Part shown: positions 6,815 to 16,198 of the stretch, one piece after another
How positions within the stretch are numbered: position 1 is the first letter of the stretch
Layout: every line of letters starts with the position of its first letter
Assembly: GCA_024234975.1 (NCBI GenBank)
Contig: JACKNH010000035.1
Coordinates: 1 to 36,824 of the forward strand
Length of the DNA: 36,824 nucleotides
Direction of reading: 5' to 3'
DNA from: Gammaproteobacteria bacterium
GTDB taxonomy: Bacteria; Pseudomonadota; Gammaproteobacteria; Ga0077536
Made by a program: the position numbers and the translations under genes
Notes under the pieces: generated by a model
The model's input: the letters and a program-made list of their open reading frames with translations, nothing else
Database searches by the model: none
Told to the model about the DNA's origin: nothing

Positions 6815-8551
6815 CTAATGCGCGCTGTCTCCGGTCTCGGTGATGACGCCATTGTCCCGTGCATAGTCATTCCACGCTGCAACCAGCGCGGCAAGGCGTT
6901 CAGGTTCAGCCTTGGCCAGATCCGTCAATTCCATTGGATCGTCCCGAAGGTTATACAGCGACCACTGTCCCGAACCCGCGGGGGGCGTAGTCAGGACCAC
7001 CTTCCAGTCGCCCTCACGTAGCGCGCGGTTGCCATGCAGTTCCCAGCCGACACGGAAAGCAGTTCCGTGAACCGACGACCGATCCCCGCGCAACAACTTC
7101 GCGAAGGATTTTCCTTGAAGAGGAACGACACTGTGACCTTTGTATTGCTCACCGGGGTGCGTGGTCGCCGCCATTTCCAACAGCGTCGGCATCACATCCA
7201 TCACCGAGAGGAACTCATCGTAGCGACCGGGCGCCATCCCGGCGGCGGGGAAACTGATGATAGCCGGCGTATGAATACCACCTTCGGTGGTGAAGCCCTT
7301 GAACAATTTCGATATCCCCGAACTGACGCGTGCCCAGACGTCGCCATACAGGACATACGAATCCGGCTTGCCGAGATTTTCGTAGCTGTTGTCACAGCAC
7401 TGCGCCATCCACTCCTGCACGCCTGGATAATAGAGATTGCCCTGCGCGCCGTTATCGGACATGAACAGTATCAGCGTATTGTCATACTCGTTGTTTGCCT
7501 TCAGCGCCGATATCACTTCGCCCACGTAGTGATCGAGGTCTGCAACCATGGCGGCGTAGATCTCCATGGTGCGCGCGGAAGCTGCTTTCTGCTCTTCTGA
7601 CAACGATGACCACGCCGGCCGCGTCGGGGCATAGGCACTGGCATCCATGTCCTGTGCGATAAGTCCCAGGGACTTGAGTCGATCAACGCGTCGGTAATAC
7701 AAGGCTTCATAGCCGTCGTCATAACGACCGTGCTGGCGGGCGATCGAATCGGCCGGCGCCTGCAGCGGCCAATGCGGTGCGGTGAACGCCAGGTAGCCGA
7801 AGAACGGTTGCCCCGCTGCTCGCGGTTCACCGATGTATTCAATCATGCGTTGCGCGTAGAACCGGGTTGAATAGAAATTCTCCGGCAATTCCACCAACAC
7901 GCCATCCTCACGAAAACGTGCGGTCGCTTCGCTCTCGAATAATCCCATGCTGGTGAAATGACCGGCGCCCCCGTTGAGCAGCGCGTATGAGCGATCAAAA
8001 CCCTTGCTCGCCGGACTATGGGCATCGTCCTGTCCCAGATGCCACTTGCCCGTCATGTAGGTACGGTAACCGGCGTCCTGCAACAACTCGGCCAACGGCA
8101 CAACACTATCGTTGAGGTAGCCTTCGTAGCCTGGTTGTCCAAGATTCTCGGGCGCTTCGATCTCCAGGTACTCGGCCATCGCGCCAACACCCGCGACGTG
8201 ATTGTCAGTACCTGTCAGTAGCATTGATCGTGTGGGGGAACAGGTCGGCGCGGTGTGGAAACCGGTCAGCATCAGGCCAGCGTCGGCCAGCGCATCGAGA
8301 TTCGGCGTTGCAATCTCGCCACCGAAAGCGCCCAGGTCAGTTATCCCGAGATCATCTGCGACGATCACGAGAATATTCGGCCGTCCGGGTGCAGCCGTGG
8401 TCGGCGCCGGCGCATCGGGCGTGGCTGAAGGTGCGGAATTCCGGCCGTCGGAACACGCTATCTGGGCCGCCAGTATCGACACCAGCATCATCCATCCGAA
8501 CGTTCGCATGATCACCCCTGAATGCATTGCATCTGGTTGCGCCAGTTTCAT
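6815..8551 (-). CDS. Type I sulfatase (arylsulfatase family), exported
   Basis: A 578-aa sulfatase that would hydrolyse sulfate esters in the periplasm or at the cell surface. Residues 58-72 give PNILVIVADDLG, whose aspartates bind calcium. The signature CSPTR is at C104-R108 in TAPTCSPTRSMLLTG; C104 is the residue converted to formylglycine, and the maturation enzyme is not in this window. The FMSDNGAQGN segment supplies further metal ligands. The region MRTFGWMMLVSILAAQIAC (from M15) is a signal peptide, possibly a lipoprotein signal with a weak lipobox (AQIAC). The first ATG at 8551 overlaps the upstream stop (ATGA), which favours it; M15 at 8509 is the alternative. Length and motifs fit AtsA-like arylsulfatases; the substrate is unknown. 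Confidence 0.93.
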   Translation of the reverse strand: MKLAQPDAMHSGVIMRTFGWMMLVSILAAQIACSDGRNSAPSATPDAPAPTTAAPGRPNILVIVADDLGITDLGAFGGEIATPNLDALADAGLMLTGFHTAPTCSPTRSMLLTGTDNHVAGVGAMAEYLEIEAPENLGQPGYEGYLNDSVVPLAELLQDAGYRTYMTGKWHLGQDDAHSPASKGFDRSYALLNGGAGHFTSMGLFESEATARFREDGVLVELPENFYSTRFYAQRMIEYIGEPRAAGQPFFGYLAFTAPHWPLQAPADSIARQHGRYDDGYEALYYRRVDRLKSLGLIAQDMDASAYAPTRPAWSSLSEEQKAASARTMEIYAAMVADLDHYVGEVISALKANNEYDNTLILFMSDNGAQGNLYYPGVQEWMAQCCDNSYENLGKPDSYVLYGDVWARVSSGISKLFKGFTTEGGIHTPAIISFPAAGMAPGRYDEFLSVMDVMPTLLEMAATTHPGEQYKGHSVVPLQGKSFAKLLRGDRSSVHGTAFRVGWELHGNRALREGDWKVVLTTPPAGSGQWSLYNLRDDPMELTDLAKAEPERLAALVAAWNDYARDNGVITETGDSAH

Positions 8552-9450
8552 TTCGCATTTCCAGTCGCAGCAACGTCCCAGGGTAACAACTGGCCGTGCG
8601 GGAGGTTTTGCATTGCTGCATAGACACCGTCAAACCGATCACCCCGAACACTGAAATATTCCATTACCAGCAGGCGCAGCCTTGGTGAACCGTCGGCGAG
8701 TTTGGCGCCCGGATGCCGGTTGAAGACCACTCGGCCGAGAACCATTGCGGCCTGCTCATCCACAACATATTCCCGATCCACCACCTCGGCGATCTGTTTC
8801 ATGCCGGAAATATTCGCGGTGCAATCCTTATCCGTAAACGCCAGACTCGGCGGTGTGCCCGGATATTGCGTGACCTTCACGCCATTCTCCACGCGCACAC
8901 AACCACGATGATTCAAAACGATGTCGGGGTTCTGGGTTTGGATGCCGTCGAAATAGCTGTCAGCCGCGGCGATCATTGCCGCGCGTGAGGTCGCCGGCTG
9001 ACTTGCCAATACTGCGTCTGCCGGTCCGGATTCAGCCAGTCCTTCAGGAGAATAGAAGTTGTGACTGCCCTTGCGTACCACAATGGATTCGCCGTCAATC
9101 GCTTGTCCATCGCGATAGCGGATGCGCAGGGAGACGATATCCGTACTGCCGGGTTCCTCCACCAGCCCGAAGTACACTGCATCGCCCGTCTGCGGATCGG
9201 CGTAGTAGCGTTGAAAGCCGCCCAGTGCCGTGGCGGTGTGCCAGAACGCATCTTCAAGTGGCGTCTCGACGCCATTCTCGATATAGCTGAAATCCGGGGC
9301 GATACCGCTTGTGCGCCCCTGTGATACCCATTGGGACAGCTGTTGCTCGAGCGTGGATACCAGGCAGGTCCGGTCGCAACCCAGAGCGATCGGTGTGCAT
9401 GACACCGACGACAACAGGCCAGCTATAGCCATGAATGACAATCGTTTCAT
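8548..9450 (-). CDS. Exported DUF8021-like protein (copy b)
   Basis: A 300-aa exported protein with signal peptide MKRLSFMAIAGLLSSVSC... It is a paralogue of the product at 16199-17182. Both share a Met-rich/Ala segment before YFDGIQ / YFDTLQ, a C-x-RVENG motif (GCVRVENG here) and a second cysteine about 30 residues later. Later segments also match: a V-D-E-x stretch followed by a beta-strand region, and a PWD/PWDSF end. The fold is probably NTF2-like (DUF8021 type); no activity is known. The start at 9450 is chosen over longer in-frame starts because AAAGGGGG precedes it and it begins the signal peptide. Its stop overlaps the sulfatase start by 4 bp, so the two are probably one operon. The 213-bp gap to the ankyrin gene separates it from module A. 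Confidence 0.75.
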   Translation of the reverse strand: MKRLSFMAIAGLLSSVSCTPIALGCDRTCLVSTLEQQLSQWVSQGRTSGIAPDFSYIENGVETPLEDAFWHTATALGGFQRYYADPQTGDAVYFGLVEEPGSTDIVSLRIRYRDGQAIDGESIVVRKGSHNFYSPEGLAESGPADAVLASQPATSRAAMIAAADSYFDGIQTQNPDIVLNHRGCVRVENGVKVTQYPGTPPSLAFTDKDCTANISGMKQIAEVVDREYVVDEQAAMVLGRVVFNRHPGAKLADGSPRLRLLVMEYFSVRGDRFDGVYAAMQNLPHGQLLPWDVAATGNAK

Positions 9451-9663
9451 CGAAGCCCCCTTTGGCCACCCTATTCGATGAGGCATAACCGGACCTCCGC
9501 AGCGTCGCCCCTGCCGGGTGATTCCGGAATGAAGTTCGCAAGGATACTCCCGCGTCCGTGTAGCTGCTGTCAATCGTTGCCAAGGCAAGTGACGCTTGCG
9601 CTGCACGGTCAGTGAAGGGATTGCAGGAGACTCCTGCGGCGAAACGTCGGCGGCGGCGCGACG

Positions 9664-11289
9664 CTAGCGAGCGTTCCGGTCAGCCAACCCGGCTTCCGCG
9701 ACCGTCGGCGCTGCGAATGCGCATCCCTGACGCGCTTCACAGAGCTGTTCCAGCGCGGCAACGGTTTCCGGGAACGGGTCAGGCGGAGGTACCAGGATTT
9801 CCGGCTCATAATTGCCGGCGGCGAGATCCAGCGCTGACTTGCCATCCCGGCCGCGCGTATCAATATCCGATCCATGCGCGGCCAGGAAATTTACGACCTC
9901 GGTCCATCCGTTCATTGCCGCGCCATGCATGGCAATCCGGCCATCCGGCGGGACATACGAAAAAATGTAGCGCTGATTGCCGTAGGTGATGCGGATCCGG
10001 TACAGGAAATTATCTTCACCGGCAGGTTCGATTCGACCTTGCGACAGGTTTCGCCGGTTGATTTCGGCGCCATGTTCCAGCAGCAATTGCAGTGCTTCAA
10101 TGCGCATCGCTTCGGTTGCGCGTGTGCCACGCGTTGCGCGCACGCCAAAGCCGGTTCCGGCCGCGACCATGAATGGCGTCACGCCATACTGGTTCGGCAG
10201 TTCGACCATAGCGCCGTGCGCCAGCAACAGTTTCATCACCGGTACATCGGCCGAGCGCGCCGCCCGCATCAATGGCGTAGCGCCTACAGACAGCATGATG
10301 TCGGCGCCGCGTTCGTACACGCCATCACGATACTCTGGCCGGTGTTTCAGCTGAATGTTCGGATCAGCGCCGCGCGCAAGCAACAGGTCGACAATATCCA
10401 GGCCCGTCAACTTATCCGCGATCGGCTGCGTCGAATTGGGTGGCGGGGTGTTCATATCGATCGCGTTGTACAACGGTGTACGACCGGCAAAGTCCCACTT
10501 GTTGACGTCCGCACCGGCTTCAATCAATGCCGCCGCCAGGTCGAAATGCCGATTCAGCAAAGCAAGATTCAATGAGGTGACCCGATCGGGATCGACATCA
10601 TCAATGTCCGCCCCACCTGCCAACAGCACGCCCACACACTCGATGCAGTTCTCACGTGCGGCGTACATCAACGGCGTGAAGCCGCCGTCGGCCATGATCT
10701 TCTTGCGCGGTTCGACAGTGACGCGCCGTTGCCAATTGCGCGCGACGCCATGCGCGTTGGCGTCGGCGTGATGCTTGAGCAGCAGTTCGATCATCGCCGG
10801 GTGACCCTGCGATGCCGCCCACATCAATGCCGTCTGGCCACCCCAGGATTCACGAGCGTCGACTTCAGCACCGTGGCGGAGCAAAACCTCGGCCGCGTCA
10901 GTCCGACCAGTGCGTGCCACCACCATCAAGGGTTGCTGGCCTTCCGGATTGGTGGAATTCGGGTCGACGCCGGCCTTCAACAATTGCTCGATGATCGCGG
11001 CACTACCGACTTCCGCAGCCTCCGAGATCGGCGTGGCGCCGAACAGGTTAGCCACCGACGGGTCAGCGCCCGCTTTCAGCAAGGCGCGCACGAGATCCGC
11101 ATCGGCGAAATGTGCGGCCCACAACAACGCAGTGCCGCCATCCGGTCCGCGTGCATTGACGTCGGCGCCGGCTTTGATCAGCTGCTGAACCCGGGCCGCG
11201 TCGTTGTCGCGCGCCGCGTCGGTTAATTGGGAGGCGCGTGCGGCGGGGATAGCCAGGCACGCAATCAATGCAATGTTCGCCAGCCGCAT
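9664..11289 (-). CDS. Secreted ankyrin-repeat protein, module A
   Basis: A 541-aa protein with a Sec signal peptide (MRLANIALIACLAIPAARAS) followed by about ten ankyrin repeats (about 20-490), each showing TPLxxAA and LLxxGADxN. Ankyrin proteins bind other proteins, and this one should do so in the periplasm. A CxxC (C215-I-E-C218) sits where ankyrin helices normally have a GHxxV-type segment, and the paralogue in module B keeps it (C225-V-A-C228). Residues about 414-452 are an insertion absent from the module B copy. The C-terminal 45 residues are non-repeat, with C517/C523. The gene begins 5 bp after the DUF1552 stop and is the last gene of the module. Confidence 0.9.
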   Translation of the reverse strand: MRLANIALIACLAIPAARASQLTDAARDNDAARVQQLIKAGADVNARGPDGGTALLWAAHFADADLVRALLKAGADPSVANLFGATPISEAAEVGSAAIIEQLLKAGVDPNSTNPEGQQPLMVVARTGRTDAAEVLLRHGAEVDARESWGGQTALMWAASQGHPAMIELLLKHHADANAHGVARNWQRRVTVEPRKKIMADGGFTPLMYAARENCIECVGVLLAGGADIDDVDPDRVTSLNLALLNRHFDLAAALIEAGADVNKWDFAGRTPLYNAIDMNTPPPNSTQPIADKLTGLDIVDLLLARGADPNIQLKHRPEYRDGVYERGADIMLSVGATPLMRAARSADVPVMKLLLAHGAMVELPNQYGVTPFMVAAGTGFGVRATRGTRATEAMRIEALQLLLEHGAEINRRNLSQGRIEPAGEDNFLYRIRITYGNQRYIFSYVPPDGRIAMHGAAMNGWTEVVNFLAAHGSDIDTRGRDGKSALDLAAGNYEPEILVPPPDPFPETVAALEQLCEARQGCAFAAPTVAEAGLADRNAR

Positions 11290-11294
11290 GGTAA

Positions 11295-12602
11295 TCAGAT
11301 CTCGGCGAAATCGCCCGAGCTGTCACCAAACGATTCGACCGGCACGCCGGCACGCACCAGCATGGTCAACAGCAGATTTGCATGCGGCGTGTCGGCCGCG
11401 TAACGCAAGTGCTGGCCGGTCTTGCAGCGACCGGATCCACCACCGGCGACCACCGCGGGGAGTGGCGCGTTGTCGTGCATGTCTGAGTTGCTCATGTTGC
11501 TGCCGAACAGCAGCAGCGAGTTGTCCAGCACGGTGCCGTCGGCCTCCTCCATTGCGTCCAGCTTCTGCATGAACTCGGCGAAAATTTCGCAGTGATAGGT
11601 CTGCAGACGTTGCAGCTGCTCCAACTTGGTCGGATCTTCGCCGTGATGTGACAACGGGTGGAATGCCTCGGAAATTCCAAGATGGGTATAGGCCTTCATA
11701 CTGCCTTCGGCCGCCATCATGTAATTGGCGACGCGCGTCAGGTTGCCCTGAAATGCCAGCGCAATCAGGTCGAACATCATGCGCTGCTGACCACGGAAGT
11801 CGGCTTGTTCGCCCAGCGGCGGTTCCGGCAGATCCAGCGCTGAAAGGTCCTGCTCCTTCATCTTCTGCACGCGGCGTTCAACTTCGCGCACCGAATCCAG
11901 ATAGCTGGCAAGCGTGGTGCGGTCGCGCGCGCCGAGTTCACGCCGCAGGCTCGCTGCCCGGTCCAGCGTGAAATCGAGAATCGATCCGGTCTCGGCAATG
12001 ATCTGCTTGCGCTCCTCGTCGTTATCGCCCTTGCCAAACAGTTTGTAGAACAGTTTGCGCGGGTTGTACTCCATTGGCAGAGGCTGCGTCGGCGTGCGGA
12101 AAGATATCGTATCGCCAAAGCCGGATCCGGCGACGCCGGCCGGGCCGGGCTTGCCTTCCGCGGCAACTTCGATGGACGGGAACGTGGTGCTTTGACCGAT
12201 ATGGGCTGCGGCAATCTGGTCTGCAGTCGTGCCGCCATCCGGTGCACCTGGTGCGACACAGCGCAGCCACGTGCCCGGCGTGATGCCGTGCGGGTCGGGA
12301 CTCTCGGCAGGCTTGTTTCGCAGCCCGGACACGATATTGACCTTGCTTTTGAACGGCGCGAAGGGCTGCAGAATCGGCGACAGCTCGAAGTCCTTGCCTG
12401 CTGCAGCCGGCGACCAGCGGTCGTCATTGGCGAGCAGAATGGCGCCATGCGGAAAGTAGAAGAAACCAAGGCGCGGTGTCGTCACCGCTGCCTGGGCACG
12501 GACGCCTGCAGGTACCATCGCTTCAAGGAACGGCAACGCCACACTGGCGCCCAGACCACGCAGCACTGCACGCCGCGACAAATGCTTTCTGGTGATGAAC
12601 AT
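11295..12602 (-). CDS. DUF1552 protein, Tat-exported, module A
   Basis: A 435-aa protein beginning MFITRKHLSRRAVLRGLGAS, a twin-arginine signal (SRRAVLR), so it folds in the cytoplasm and is exported to the periplasm. The rest matches the DUF1552 family: LGFFYFPHGAI, NIVSGLRNKPAES, PLPMEYNPRKLF and, near the C-terminus, LLLFGSNMSNSDMHDN with an AVVAGGGSG loop. The last segments recall the DUF1501/alkaline-phosphatase-like fold, so a hydrolase or metal enzyme is conceivable but unproven. It is encoded 15 bp after the DUF1592 cytochrome, its usual genomic partner. GGAGAG upstream supports the start. The paralogue is at 26682. Confidence 0.92.
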   Translation of the reverse strand: MFITRKHLSRRAVLRGLGASVALPFLEAMVPAGVRAQAAVTTPRLGFFYFPHGAILLANDDRWSPAAAGKDFELSPILQPFAPFKSKVNIVSGLRNKPAESPDPHGITPGTWLRCVAPGAPDGGTTADQIAAAHIGQSTTFPSIEVAAEGKPGPAGVAGSGFGDTISFRTPTQPLPMEYNPRKLFYKLFGKGDNDEERKQIIAETGSILDFTLDRAASLRRELGARDRTTLASYLDSVREVERRVQKMKEQDLSALDLPEPPLGEQADFRGQQRMMFDLIALAFQGNLTRVANYMMAAEGSMKAYTHLGISEAFHPLSHHGEDPTKLEQLQRLQTYHCEIFAEFMQKLDAMEEADGTVLDNSLLLFGSNMSNSDMHDNAPLPAVVAGGGSGRCKTGQHLRYAADTPHANLLLTMLVRAGVPVESFGDSSGDFAEI

Positions 12603-12617
12603 CGCCTTGCTCTCCGC

Positions 12618-15080
12618 TTAGTCCAACGCGGCCTGCGCGGCCGCCATGCTCTGTTGGGTCGGTGCAGCGTCTTCCGCCGCCGGCACCTGCAATTTTCCGA
12701 AGGCATCGCTGCCGGCAATGCCAAGCACGATCGATGACAAGCGGAAATCCCGCTTGCGCGAATCGCGAACGATGCCGCGAACCACGGGCATATCCCGGTA
12801 CGACAAGGTCCGGCCCAGCGCAAACATCATCAACTGTTCGGTGAAGTTCTGTACGAATTGATCGGTCCGGCTCACCAATGCTTCACGCAGATCGTTCGGG
12901 CCATCCAGTGAGGTACCATCCGGTAGCTCGCCGGTGGCATCAATCGGCCGGCCATCGCTGAAGATGTCGGTGTTCCGCCATTGCCCCACGACGTTGAAAT
13001 TCTCCAGCGCCAGGCCAAGTGGATCGATGGCGCCGTGACAGCCGTTACACGAAGGGTCTGTTCTATGCATTGCAAGCCGTTCACGTACGGTCTTCGGCGC
13101 TTCGCCTTCCGCCACTTCGACGAGGTCGGAATCAACACCTGGTGGTGGCGGCGCCGGCGGTGCACCCAGCAGGTTTTCCAGGATGAATTTGCCGCGCAAT
13201 ACGGGCGTCGTCCGGTTGGGATACGAGGTCGCCATCAATACCGCGCCCTTGCCCAGCAAGCCAAAGCGGGCCGGATCGGTCAGTTTGACGCGACGGAACT
13301 GGTCGCCACGGATATCGGACATCCCGTACAGCAAGGCTGCCCGTTCATTGAGATAGGTATAGTCCGCTGTCAACAAATCAGGCACCGCGCGATCCTCGCG
13401 GATGATCGATTCGATGAACAGCGCCAGCTCCTGCCGATAGGCGTCACGCGGATCGCCGTTGGTGGCGGCATGCGGAAACAGTTCCGGATCGGGAATCACC
13501 TGTTCCAGGCCATCCATGTCCAGCCACTGAAATGCGAACCCGGTGACCAGTGCACGGGCGCGTCGATCCGCCAGCATCCGTTTGACTTGCGCTTCCAATA
13601 CCCTGGGTTCGTGCAGCACACCTTGCTCGGCCAGATCCAGCAAGGTTTCATCGGGAACGCTGGACCAGAGGAAGAAACTCAGGCGTGAGGCCAGTTCGAT
13701 GTCATTCAGGGTATAGATTTCGCCGGCGGCGACCGCCGCCGGTGGCACGATGTAACGGAACAGGAAATCCGGGCTGGCAAGAATTGCGGTCAGCCCCTGC
13801 CGGATGCCTGCATCGAATCCACCCGTCGCGCTCGCGTGGTCATAAAACGCCATCAGGGCATCAGTGTCCCCGGTTTCCAGGGGTCGACGGTACGCCAGGC
13901 GGGCCAGCCGCCCCAGGATCTTCTGCGCGCACGAACGTGCCTCGGCCTCGGCCGCCGGCTCACAGATGAAAATCTTCTCACGAGTGACTGAATCGCTCAC
14001 GCCGGCAGTCACATATGGCCCGCGTATTTCAAACGAAGGGATCTGCAGAATCGTATCCATACCGCCGCCGGGCACTTTGGACTGCAGGCGGCGATCCGAT
14101 TCGGCGAACGTGCGGGCGAGAAAGGTCGCACCTACGTCATGCGGACCCGCGGTGGCATGAAAGCGGATGTCTTTCAAACGTTCGTTGATGTGATCCGCAG
14201 CGCCAATGCCGACCTGGTCTATCGCCTTCTGGTCGAGTTCCCCACCAATCGTCGTCTGGTAGATCGGCGCGCCGTCCAACGTCACGACAACATGGTTCTC
14301 GAATTCCATGTTGTATACCCATAACGCCTGGGCCATGGGTGGAATGTTGATCGCGTATTCACCGTCAGCCGGAAAATAATGGCGCGCCACCATACCGCCA
14401 CGGGTACCGAGCGGTAGACCTTCCACGTGGCGACGATTGGATTCCCCGCCCTGGTAGACGTAGGTCGCAGCCGCCGCACGCGCGGCACCGTCGCCGACCG
14501 CGGTCAAGGCAACTTCGCGCGCGGCGGCAACATACTGTTCCATGAATGTCGGCGTGACAGTCAGCACCGCCGCGATGTTGTCGAAACCGTTCTGTGAATT
14601 GTCCTGTGGCAGCAATGCTTCGGCGTCTATCTCAACCCCGAGCAGGTCGCGGACGGCATTGCTGTATTCCTTGCGATTGAGTCGATGCAAGTCAACATAG
14701 CCCGGGTTGGGTGAATGCTCCGCGGCGGAATCCAGTGTTGTTTCCAGTTGACCGACGAATGACGCCATCTGTTGATGGCCCGGCCGCTTCTCACCCGGCG
14801 GAGGCATCAAGCCGCCATTGAGTTTGCGTACGACTTTTTCCCACACTTCGGCATCGGCGGGGATGTTGTCCGGTGACATGGCATCGAAAGCAATTTCACC
14901 GGCCCAGTCGGTGAAGTTATGACAGGTGACGCAATAGTCTTCAAGCAACTGCCACTGGGCATTCATGCCATCCGGGTGCGCAGCCTGACATAGTGCCGGC
15001 AGCAACGTCAGCGCACTGGCAACGCCTGCGAGGGCGGCGGAAGTGGACGGCCGAGTGGTCATCGATTTGAATTTACGCAT
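12618..15080 (-). CDS. DUF1587/1592/1595/1588/1585 di-heme-motif protein, module A
   Basis: An 820-aa exported protein with domains in the order N-terminal cytochrome-like segment, DUF1587, DUF1595, DUF1592, DUF1588, DUF1585. The two heme-attachment motifs are C50-V-T-C-H54 after the signal peptide and C678-N-G-C-H682 in DUF1588 (CNGCHGAIDPLGLALENFN). A beta-rich region at about 200-330 (HYFPADGEYAINI, VVTLDGAPIYQ) looks like a carbohydrate-binding-type insert. The family is known mainly from Planctomycetes and Proteobacteria and has no established activity; electron transfer or heme oxidation is an inference. The start at 15080 overlaps the MBL stop by 8 bp (ATGCGTAA) and leads into a signal peptide; 15062 and 15116 are alternatives. 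The paralogue is at 24176. Confidence 0.92.
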   Translation of the reverse strand: MRKFKSMTTRPSTSAALAGVASALTLLPALCQAAHPDGMNAQWQLLEDYCVTCHNFTDWAGEIAFDAMSPDNIPADAEVWEKVVRKLNGGLMPPPGEKRPGHQQMASFVGQLETTLDSAAEHSPNPGYVDLHRLNRKEYSNAVRDLLGVEIDAEALLPQDNSQNGFDNIAAVLTVTPTFMEQYVAAAREVALTAVGDGAARAAAATYVYQGGESNRRHVEGLPLGTRGGMVARHYFPADGEYAINIPPMAQALWVYNMEFENHVVVTLDGAPIYQTTIGGELDQKAIDQVGIGAADHINERLKDIRFHATAGPHDVGATFLARTFAESDRRLQSKVPGGGMDTILQIPSFEIRGPYVTAGVSDSVTREKIFICEPAAEAEARSCAQKILGRLARLAYRRPLETGDTDALMAFYDHASATGGFDAGIRQGLTAILASPDFLFRYIVPPAAVAAGEIYTLNDIELASRLSFFLWSSVPDETLLDLAEQGVLHEPRVLEAQVKRMLADRRARALVTGFAFQWLDMDGLEQVIPDPELFPHAATNGDPRDAYRQELALFIESIIREDRAVPDLLTADYTYLNERAALLYGMSDIRGDQFRRVKLTDPARFGLLGKGAVLMATSYPNRTTPVLRGKFILENLLGAPPAPPPPGVDSDLVEVAEGEAPKTVRERLAMHRTDPSCNGCHGAIDPLGLALENFNVVGQWRNTDIFSDGRPIDATGELPDGTSLDGPNDLREALVSRTDQFVQNFTEQLMMFALGRTLSYRDMPVVRGIVRDSRKRDFRLSSIVLGIAGSDAFGKLQVPAAEDAAPTQQSMAAAQAALD

Positions 15081-16005
15081 CGGGTGCAAAATAACCCCAC
15101 AGACTCTGGAAAGCATGATTGACGAACGGCCCCGGATCGCCCCATTCGGGACGGTATTCGCGGGTGGGTTGCGCGGCGACAGCCTCTTCCGGACTCAACC
15201 CCTTGAACAACAACTCATCGCGAAACTTCACAAACAGTGTTGTGTACATGTCGCGCTGAGCCAACAGCTCGGCCCGTCCGAAAACCGGGCCATCGGCCGC
15301 GACAATGCGGGTATTGTCGTTGGCAATGGCAAGCAGGGTTTCGGTGGCTTCAGCCAGCCCTCCCAGCCAACCGCCCGTCCACCAATCAATCTCCGGCCAG
15401 CGATCCGCAGCCAGCACGCCGCCGCAATGCAGGACATCGGCCTCGGGGAAATAAACGTAGGCATCACCATCGGTGTGGCCTTGCAACATGTACCCGGCGA
15501 CCGCGCGGGCCGCGCCCTCGCCCAGTTCCAACGGCTCATTATAGAAAACCTGCGCAGGCCAGGCCGCTCGCGGAAGTGGCATTGTGTGTCCGCCCCACGG
15601 CCATTTGACATCAGTGGTCAACCACAGCCGGGTATTGGCATGTGAAATGATATTCGTGCCGGAGGCAGCAAGAGTGGCGTTGGCGCCCGTCTGTTGCGGA
15701 TGCCAGTGGGTGTTGAACAGCGTGGTGATTTGCTGGCCTGGAAATGCACTCGCAACGGCGTCGAGCAATTGACCGGTATGCGCCTGTGCACCACCGTCTA
15801 CCAGGGTTACTTTGCGCCCATCCGACACTGCCAGAACGTTACCACCGGCGCCGCGCAGCAACGCAACGTCCGGTGTCAGCATTTCTGCGGTAACCGGTGC
15901 CGCGGCGGCGGCATAGGCCGGTAACGCGCGCAGCGACACGCCACCCAGGCCCGCACCAGCCAGACTCCACAATCCGGTACCTATCAGATTTCTGCGGCTG
16001 ACCAC
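15073..16005 (-). CDS. Tat-exported MBL-fold protein with broken metal motif, module A
   Basis: A 310-aa metallo-beta-lactamase-fold protein with a twin-arginine signal (MVSRRNLIGTG). The fold is clear from VALLRGAGGNVLAVSDGRKVTLVDGG and FNTHWH, and later from QGHTDGDAYVYFP and GGWLGGL. The motif that should read HxHxDH is H100-W-H102-P-Q-Q105, so the aspartate and third histidine are lost. The final GHG is replaced by ADG. It may therefore be inactive, bind metal differently, or act as a binding protein. The GTG at 16005 is preferred because GAGAGG lies just upstream and it gives a short Tat leader; GTG at 16041 is the longer alternative. It is the first gene of module A and overlaps the next gene. 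Confidence 0.88.
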   Translation of the reverse strand: MVSRRNLIGTGLWSLAGAGLGGVSLRALPAYAAAAAPVTAEMLTPDVALLRGAGGNVLAVSDGRKVTLVDGGAQAHTGQLLDAVASAFPGQQITTLFNTHWHPQQTGANATLAASGTNIISHANTRLWLTTDVKWPWGGHTMPLPRAAWPAQVFYNEPLELGEGAARAVAGYMLQGHTDGDAYVYFPEADVLHCGGVLAADRWPEIDWWTGGWLGGLAEATETLLAIANDNTRIVAADGPVFGRAELLAQRDMYTTLFVKFRDELLFKGLSPEEAVAAQPTREYRPEWGDPGPFVNHAFQSLWGYFAPDA

Positions 16006-16129
16006 GCCCGACCTCTCACACTCGCGGCTGAACAACCGCACATTAATTCATGTAGCAATGCTGAAACCCGTCAGGTCGCCGGATGCAATCCGACGGCAAC
16101 CCGACGCAACACCGAGCTTGTGACCCACC

Positions 16130-16172
16130 GCGCTGCGACTCGTTCCATTGCCTGCAATGGATGCCGCAGCGC
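16130..16172. other. Nested inverted repeat between DUF8021-like and MBL genes
   Basis: Two stems are nested: GCGCTGCG (16130-16137) with CGCAGCGC (16165-16172), and CCATTG (16145-16150) with CAATGG (16155-16160). It lies 27 bp beyond the stop of the minus-strand gene at 16199 and 125 bp before the MBL start. No T run follows on either strand. It may be a transcript-stabilising or Rho-linked 3' hairpin. Confidence 0.5.
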
Positions 16173-16198
16173 GCTGGATGCAACCTGATGTGACCGCG

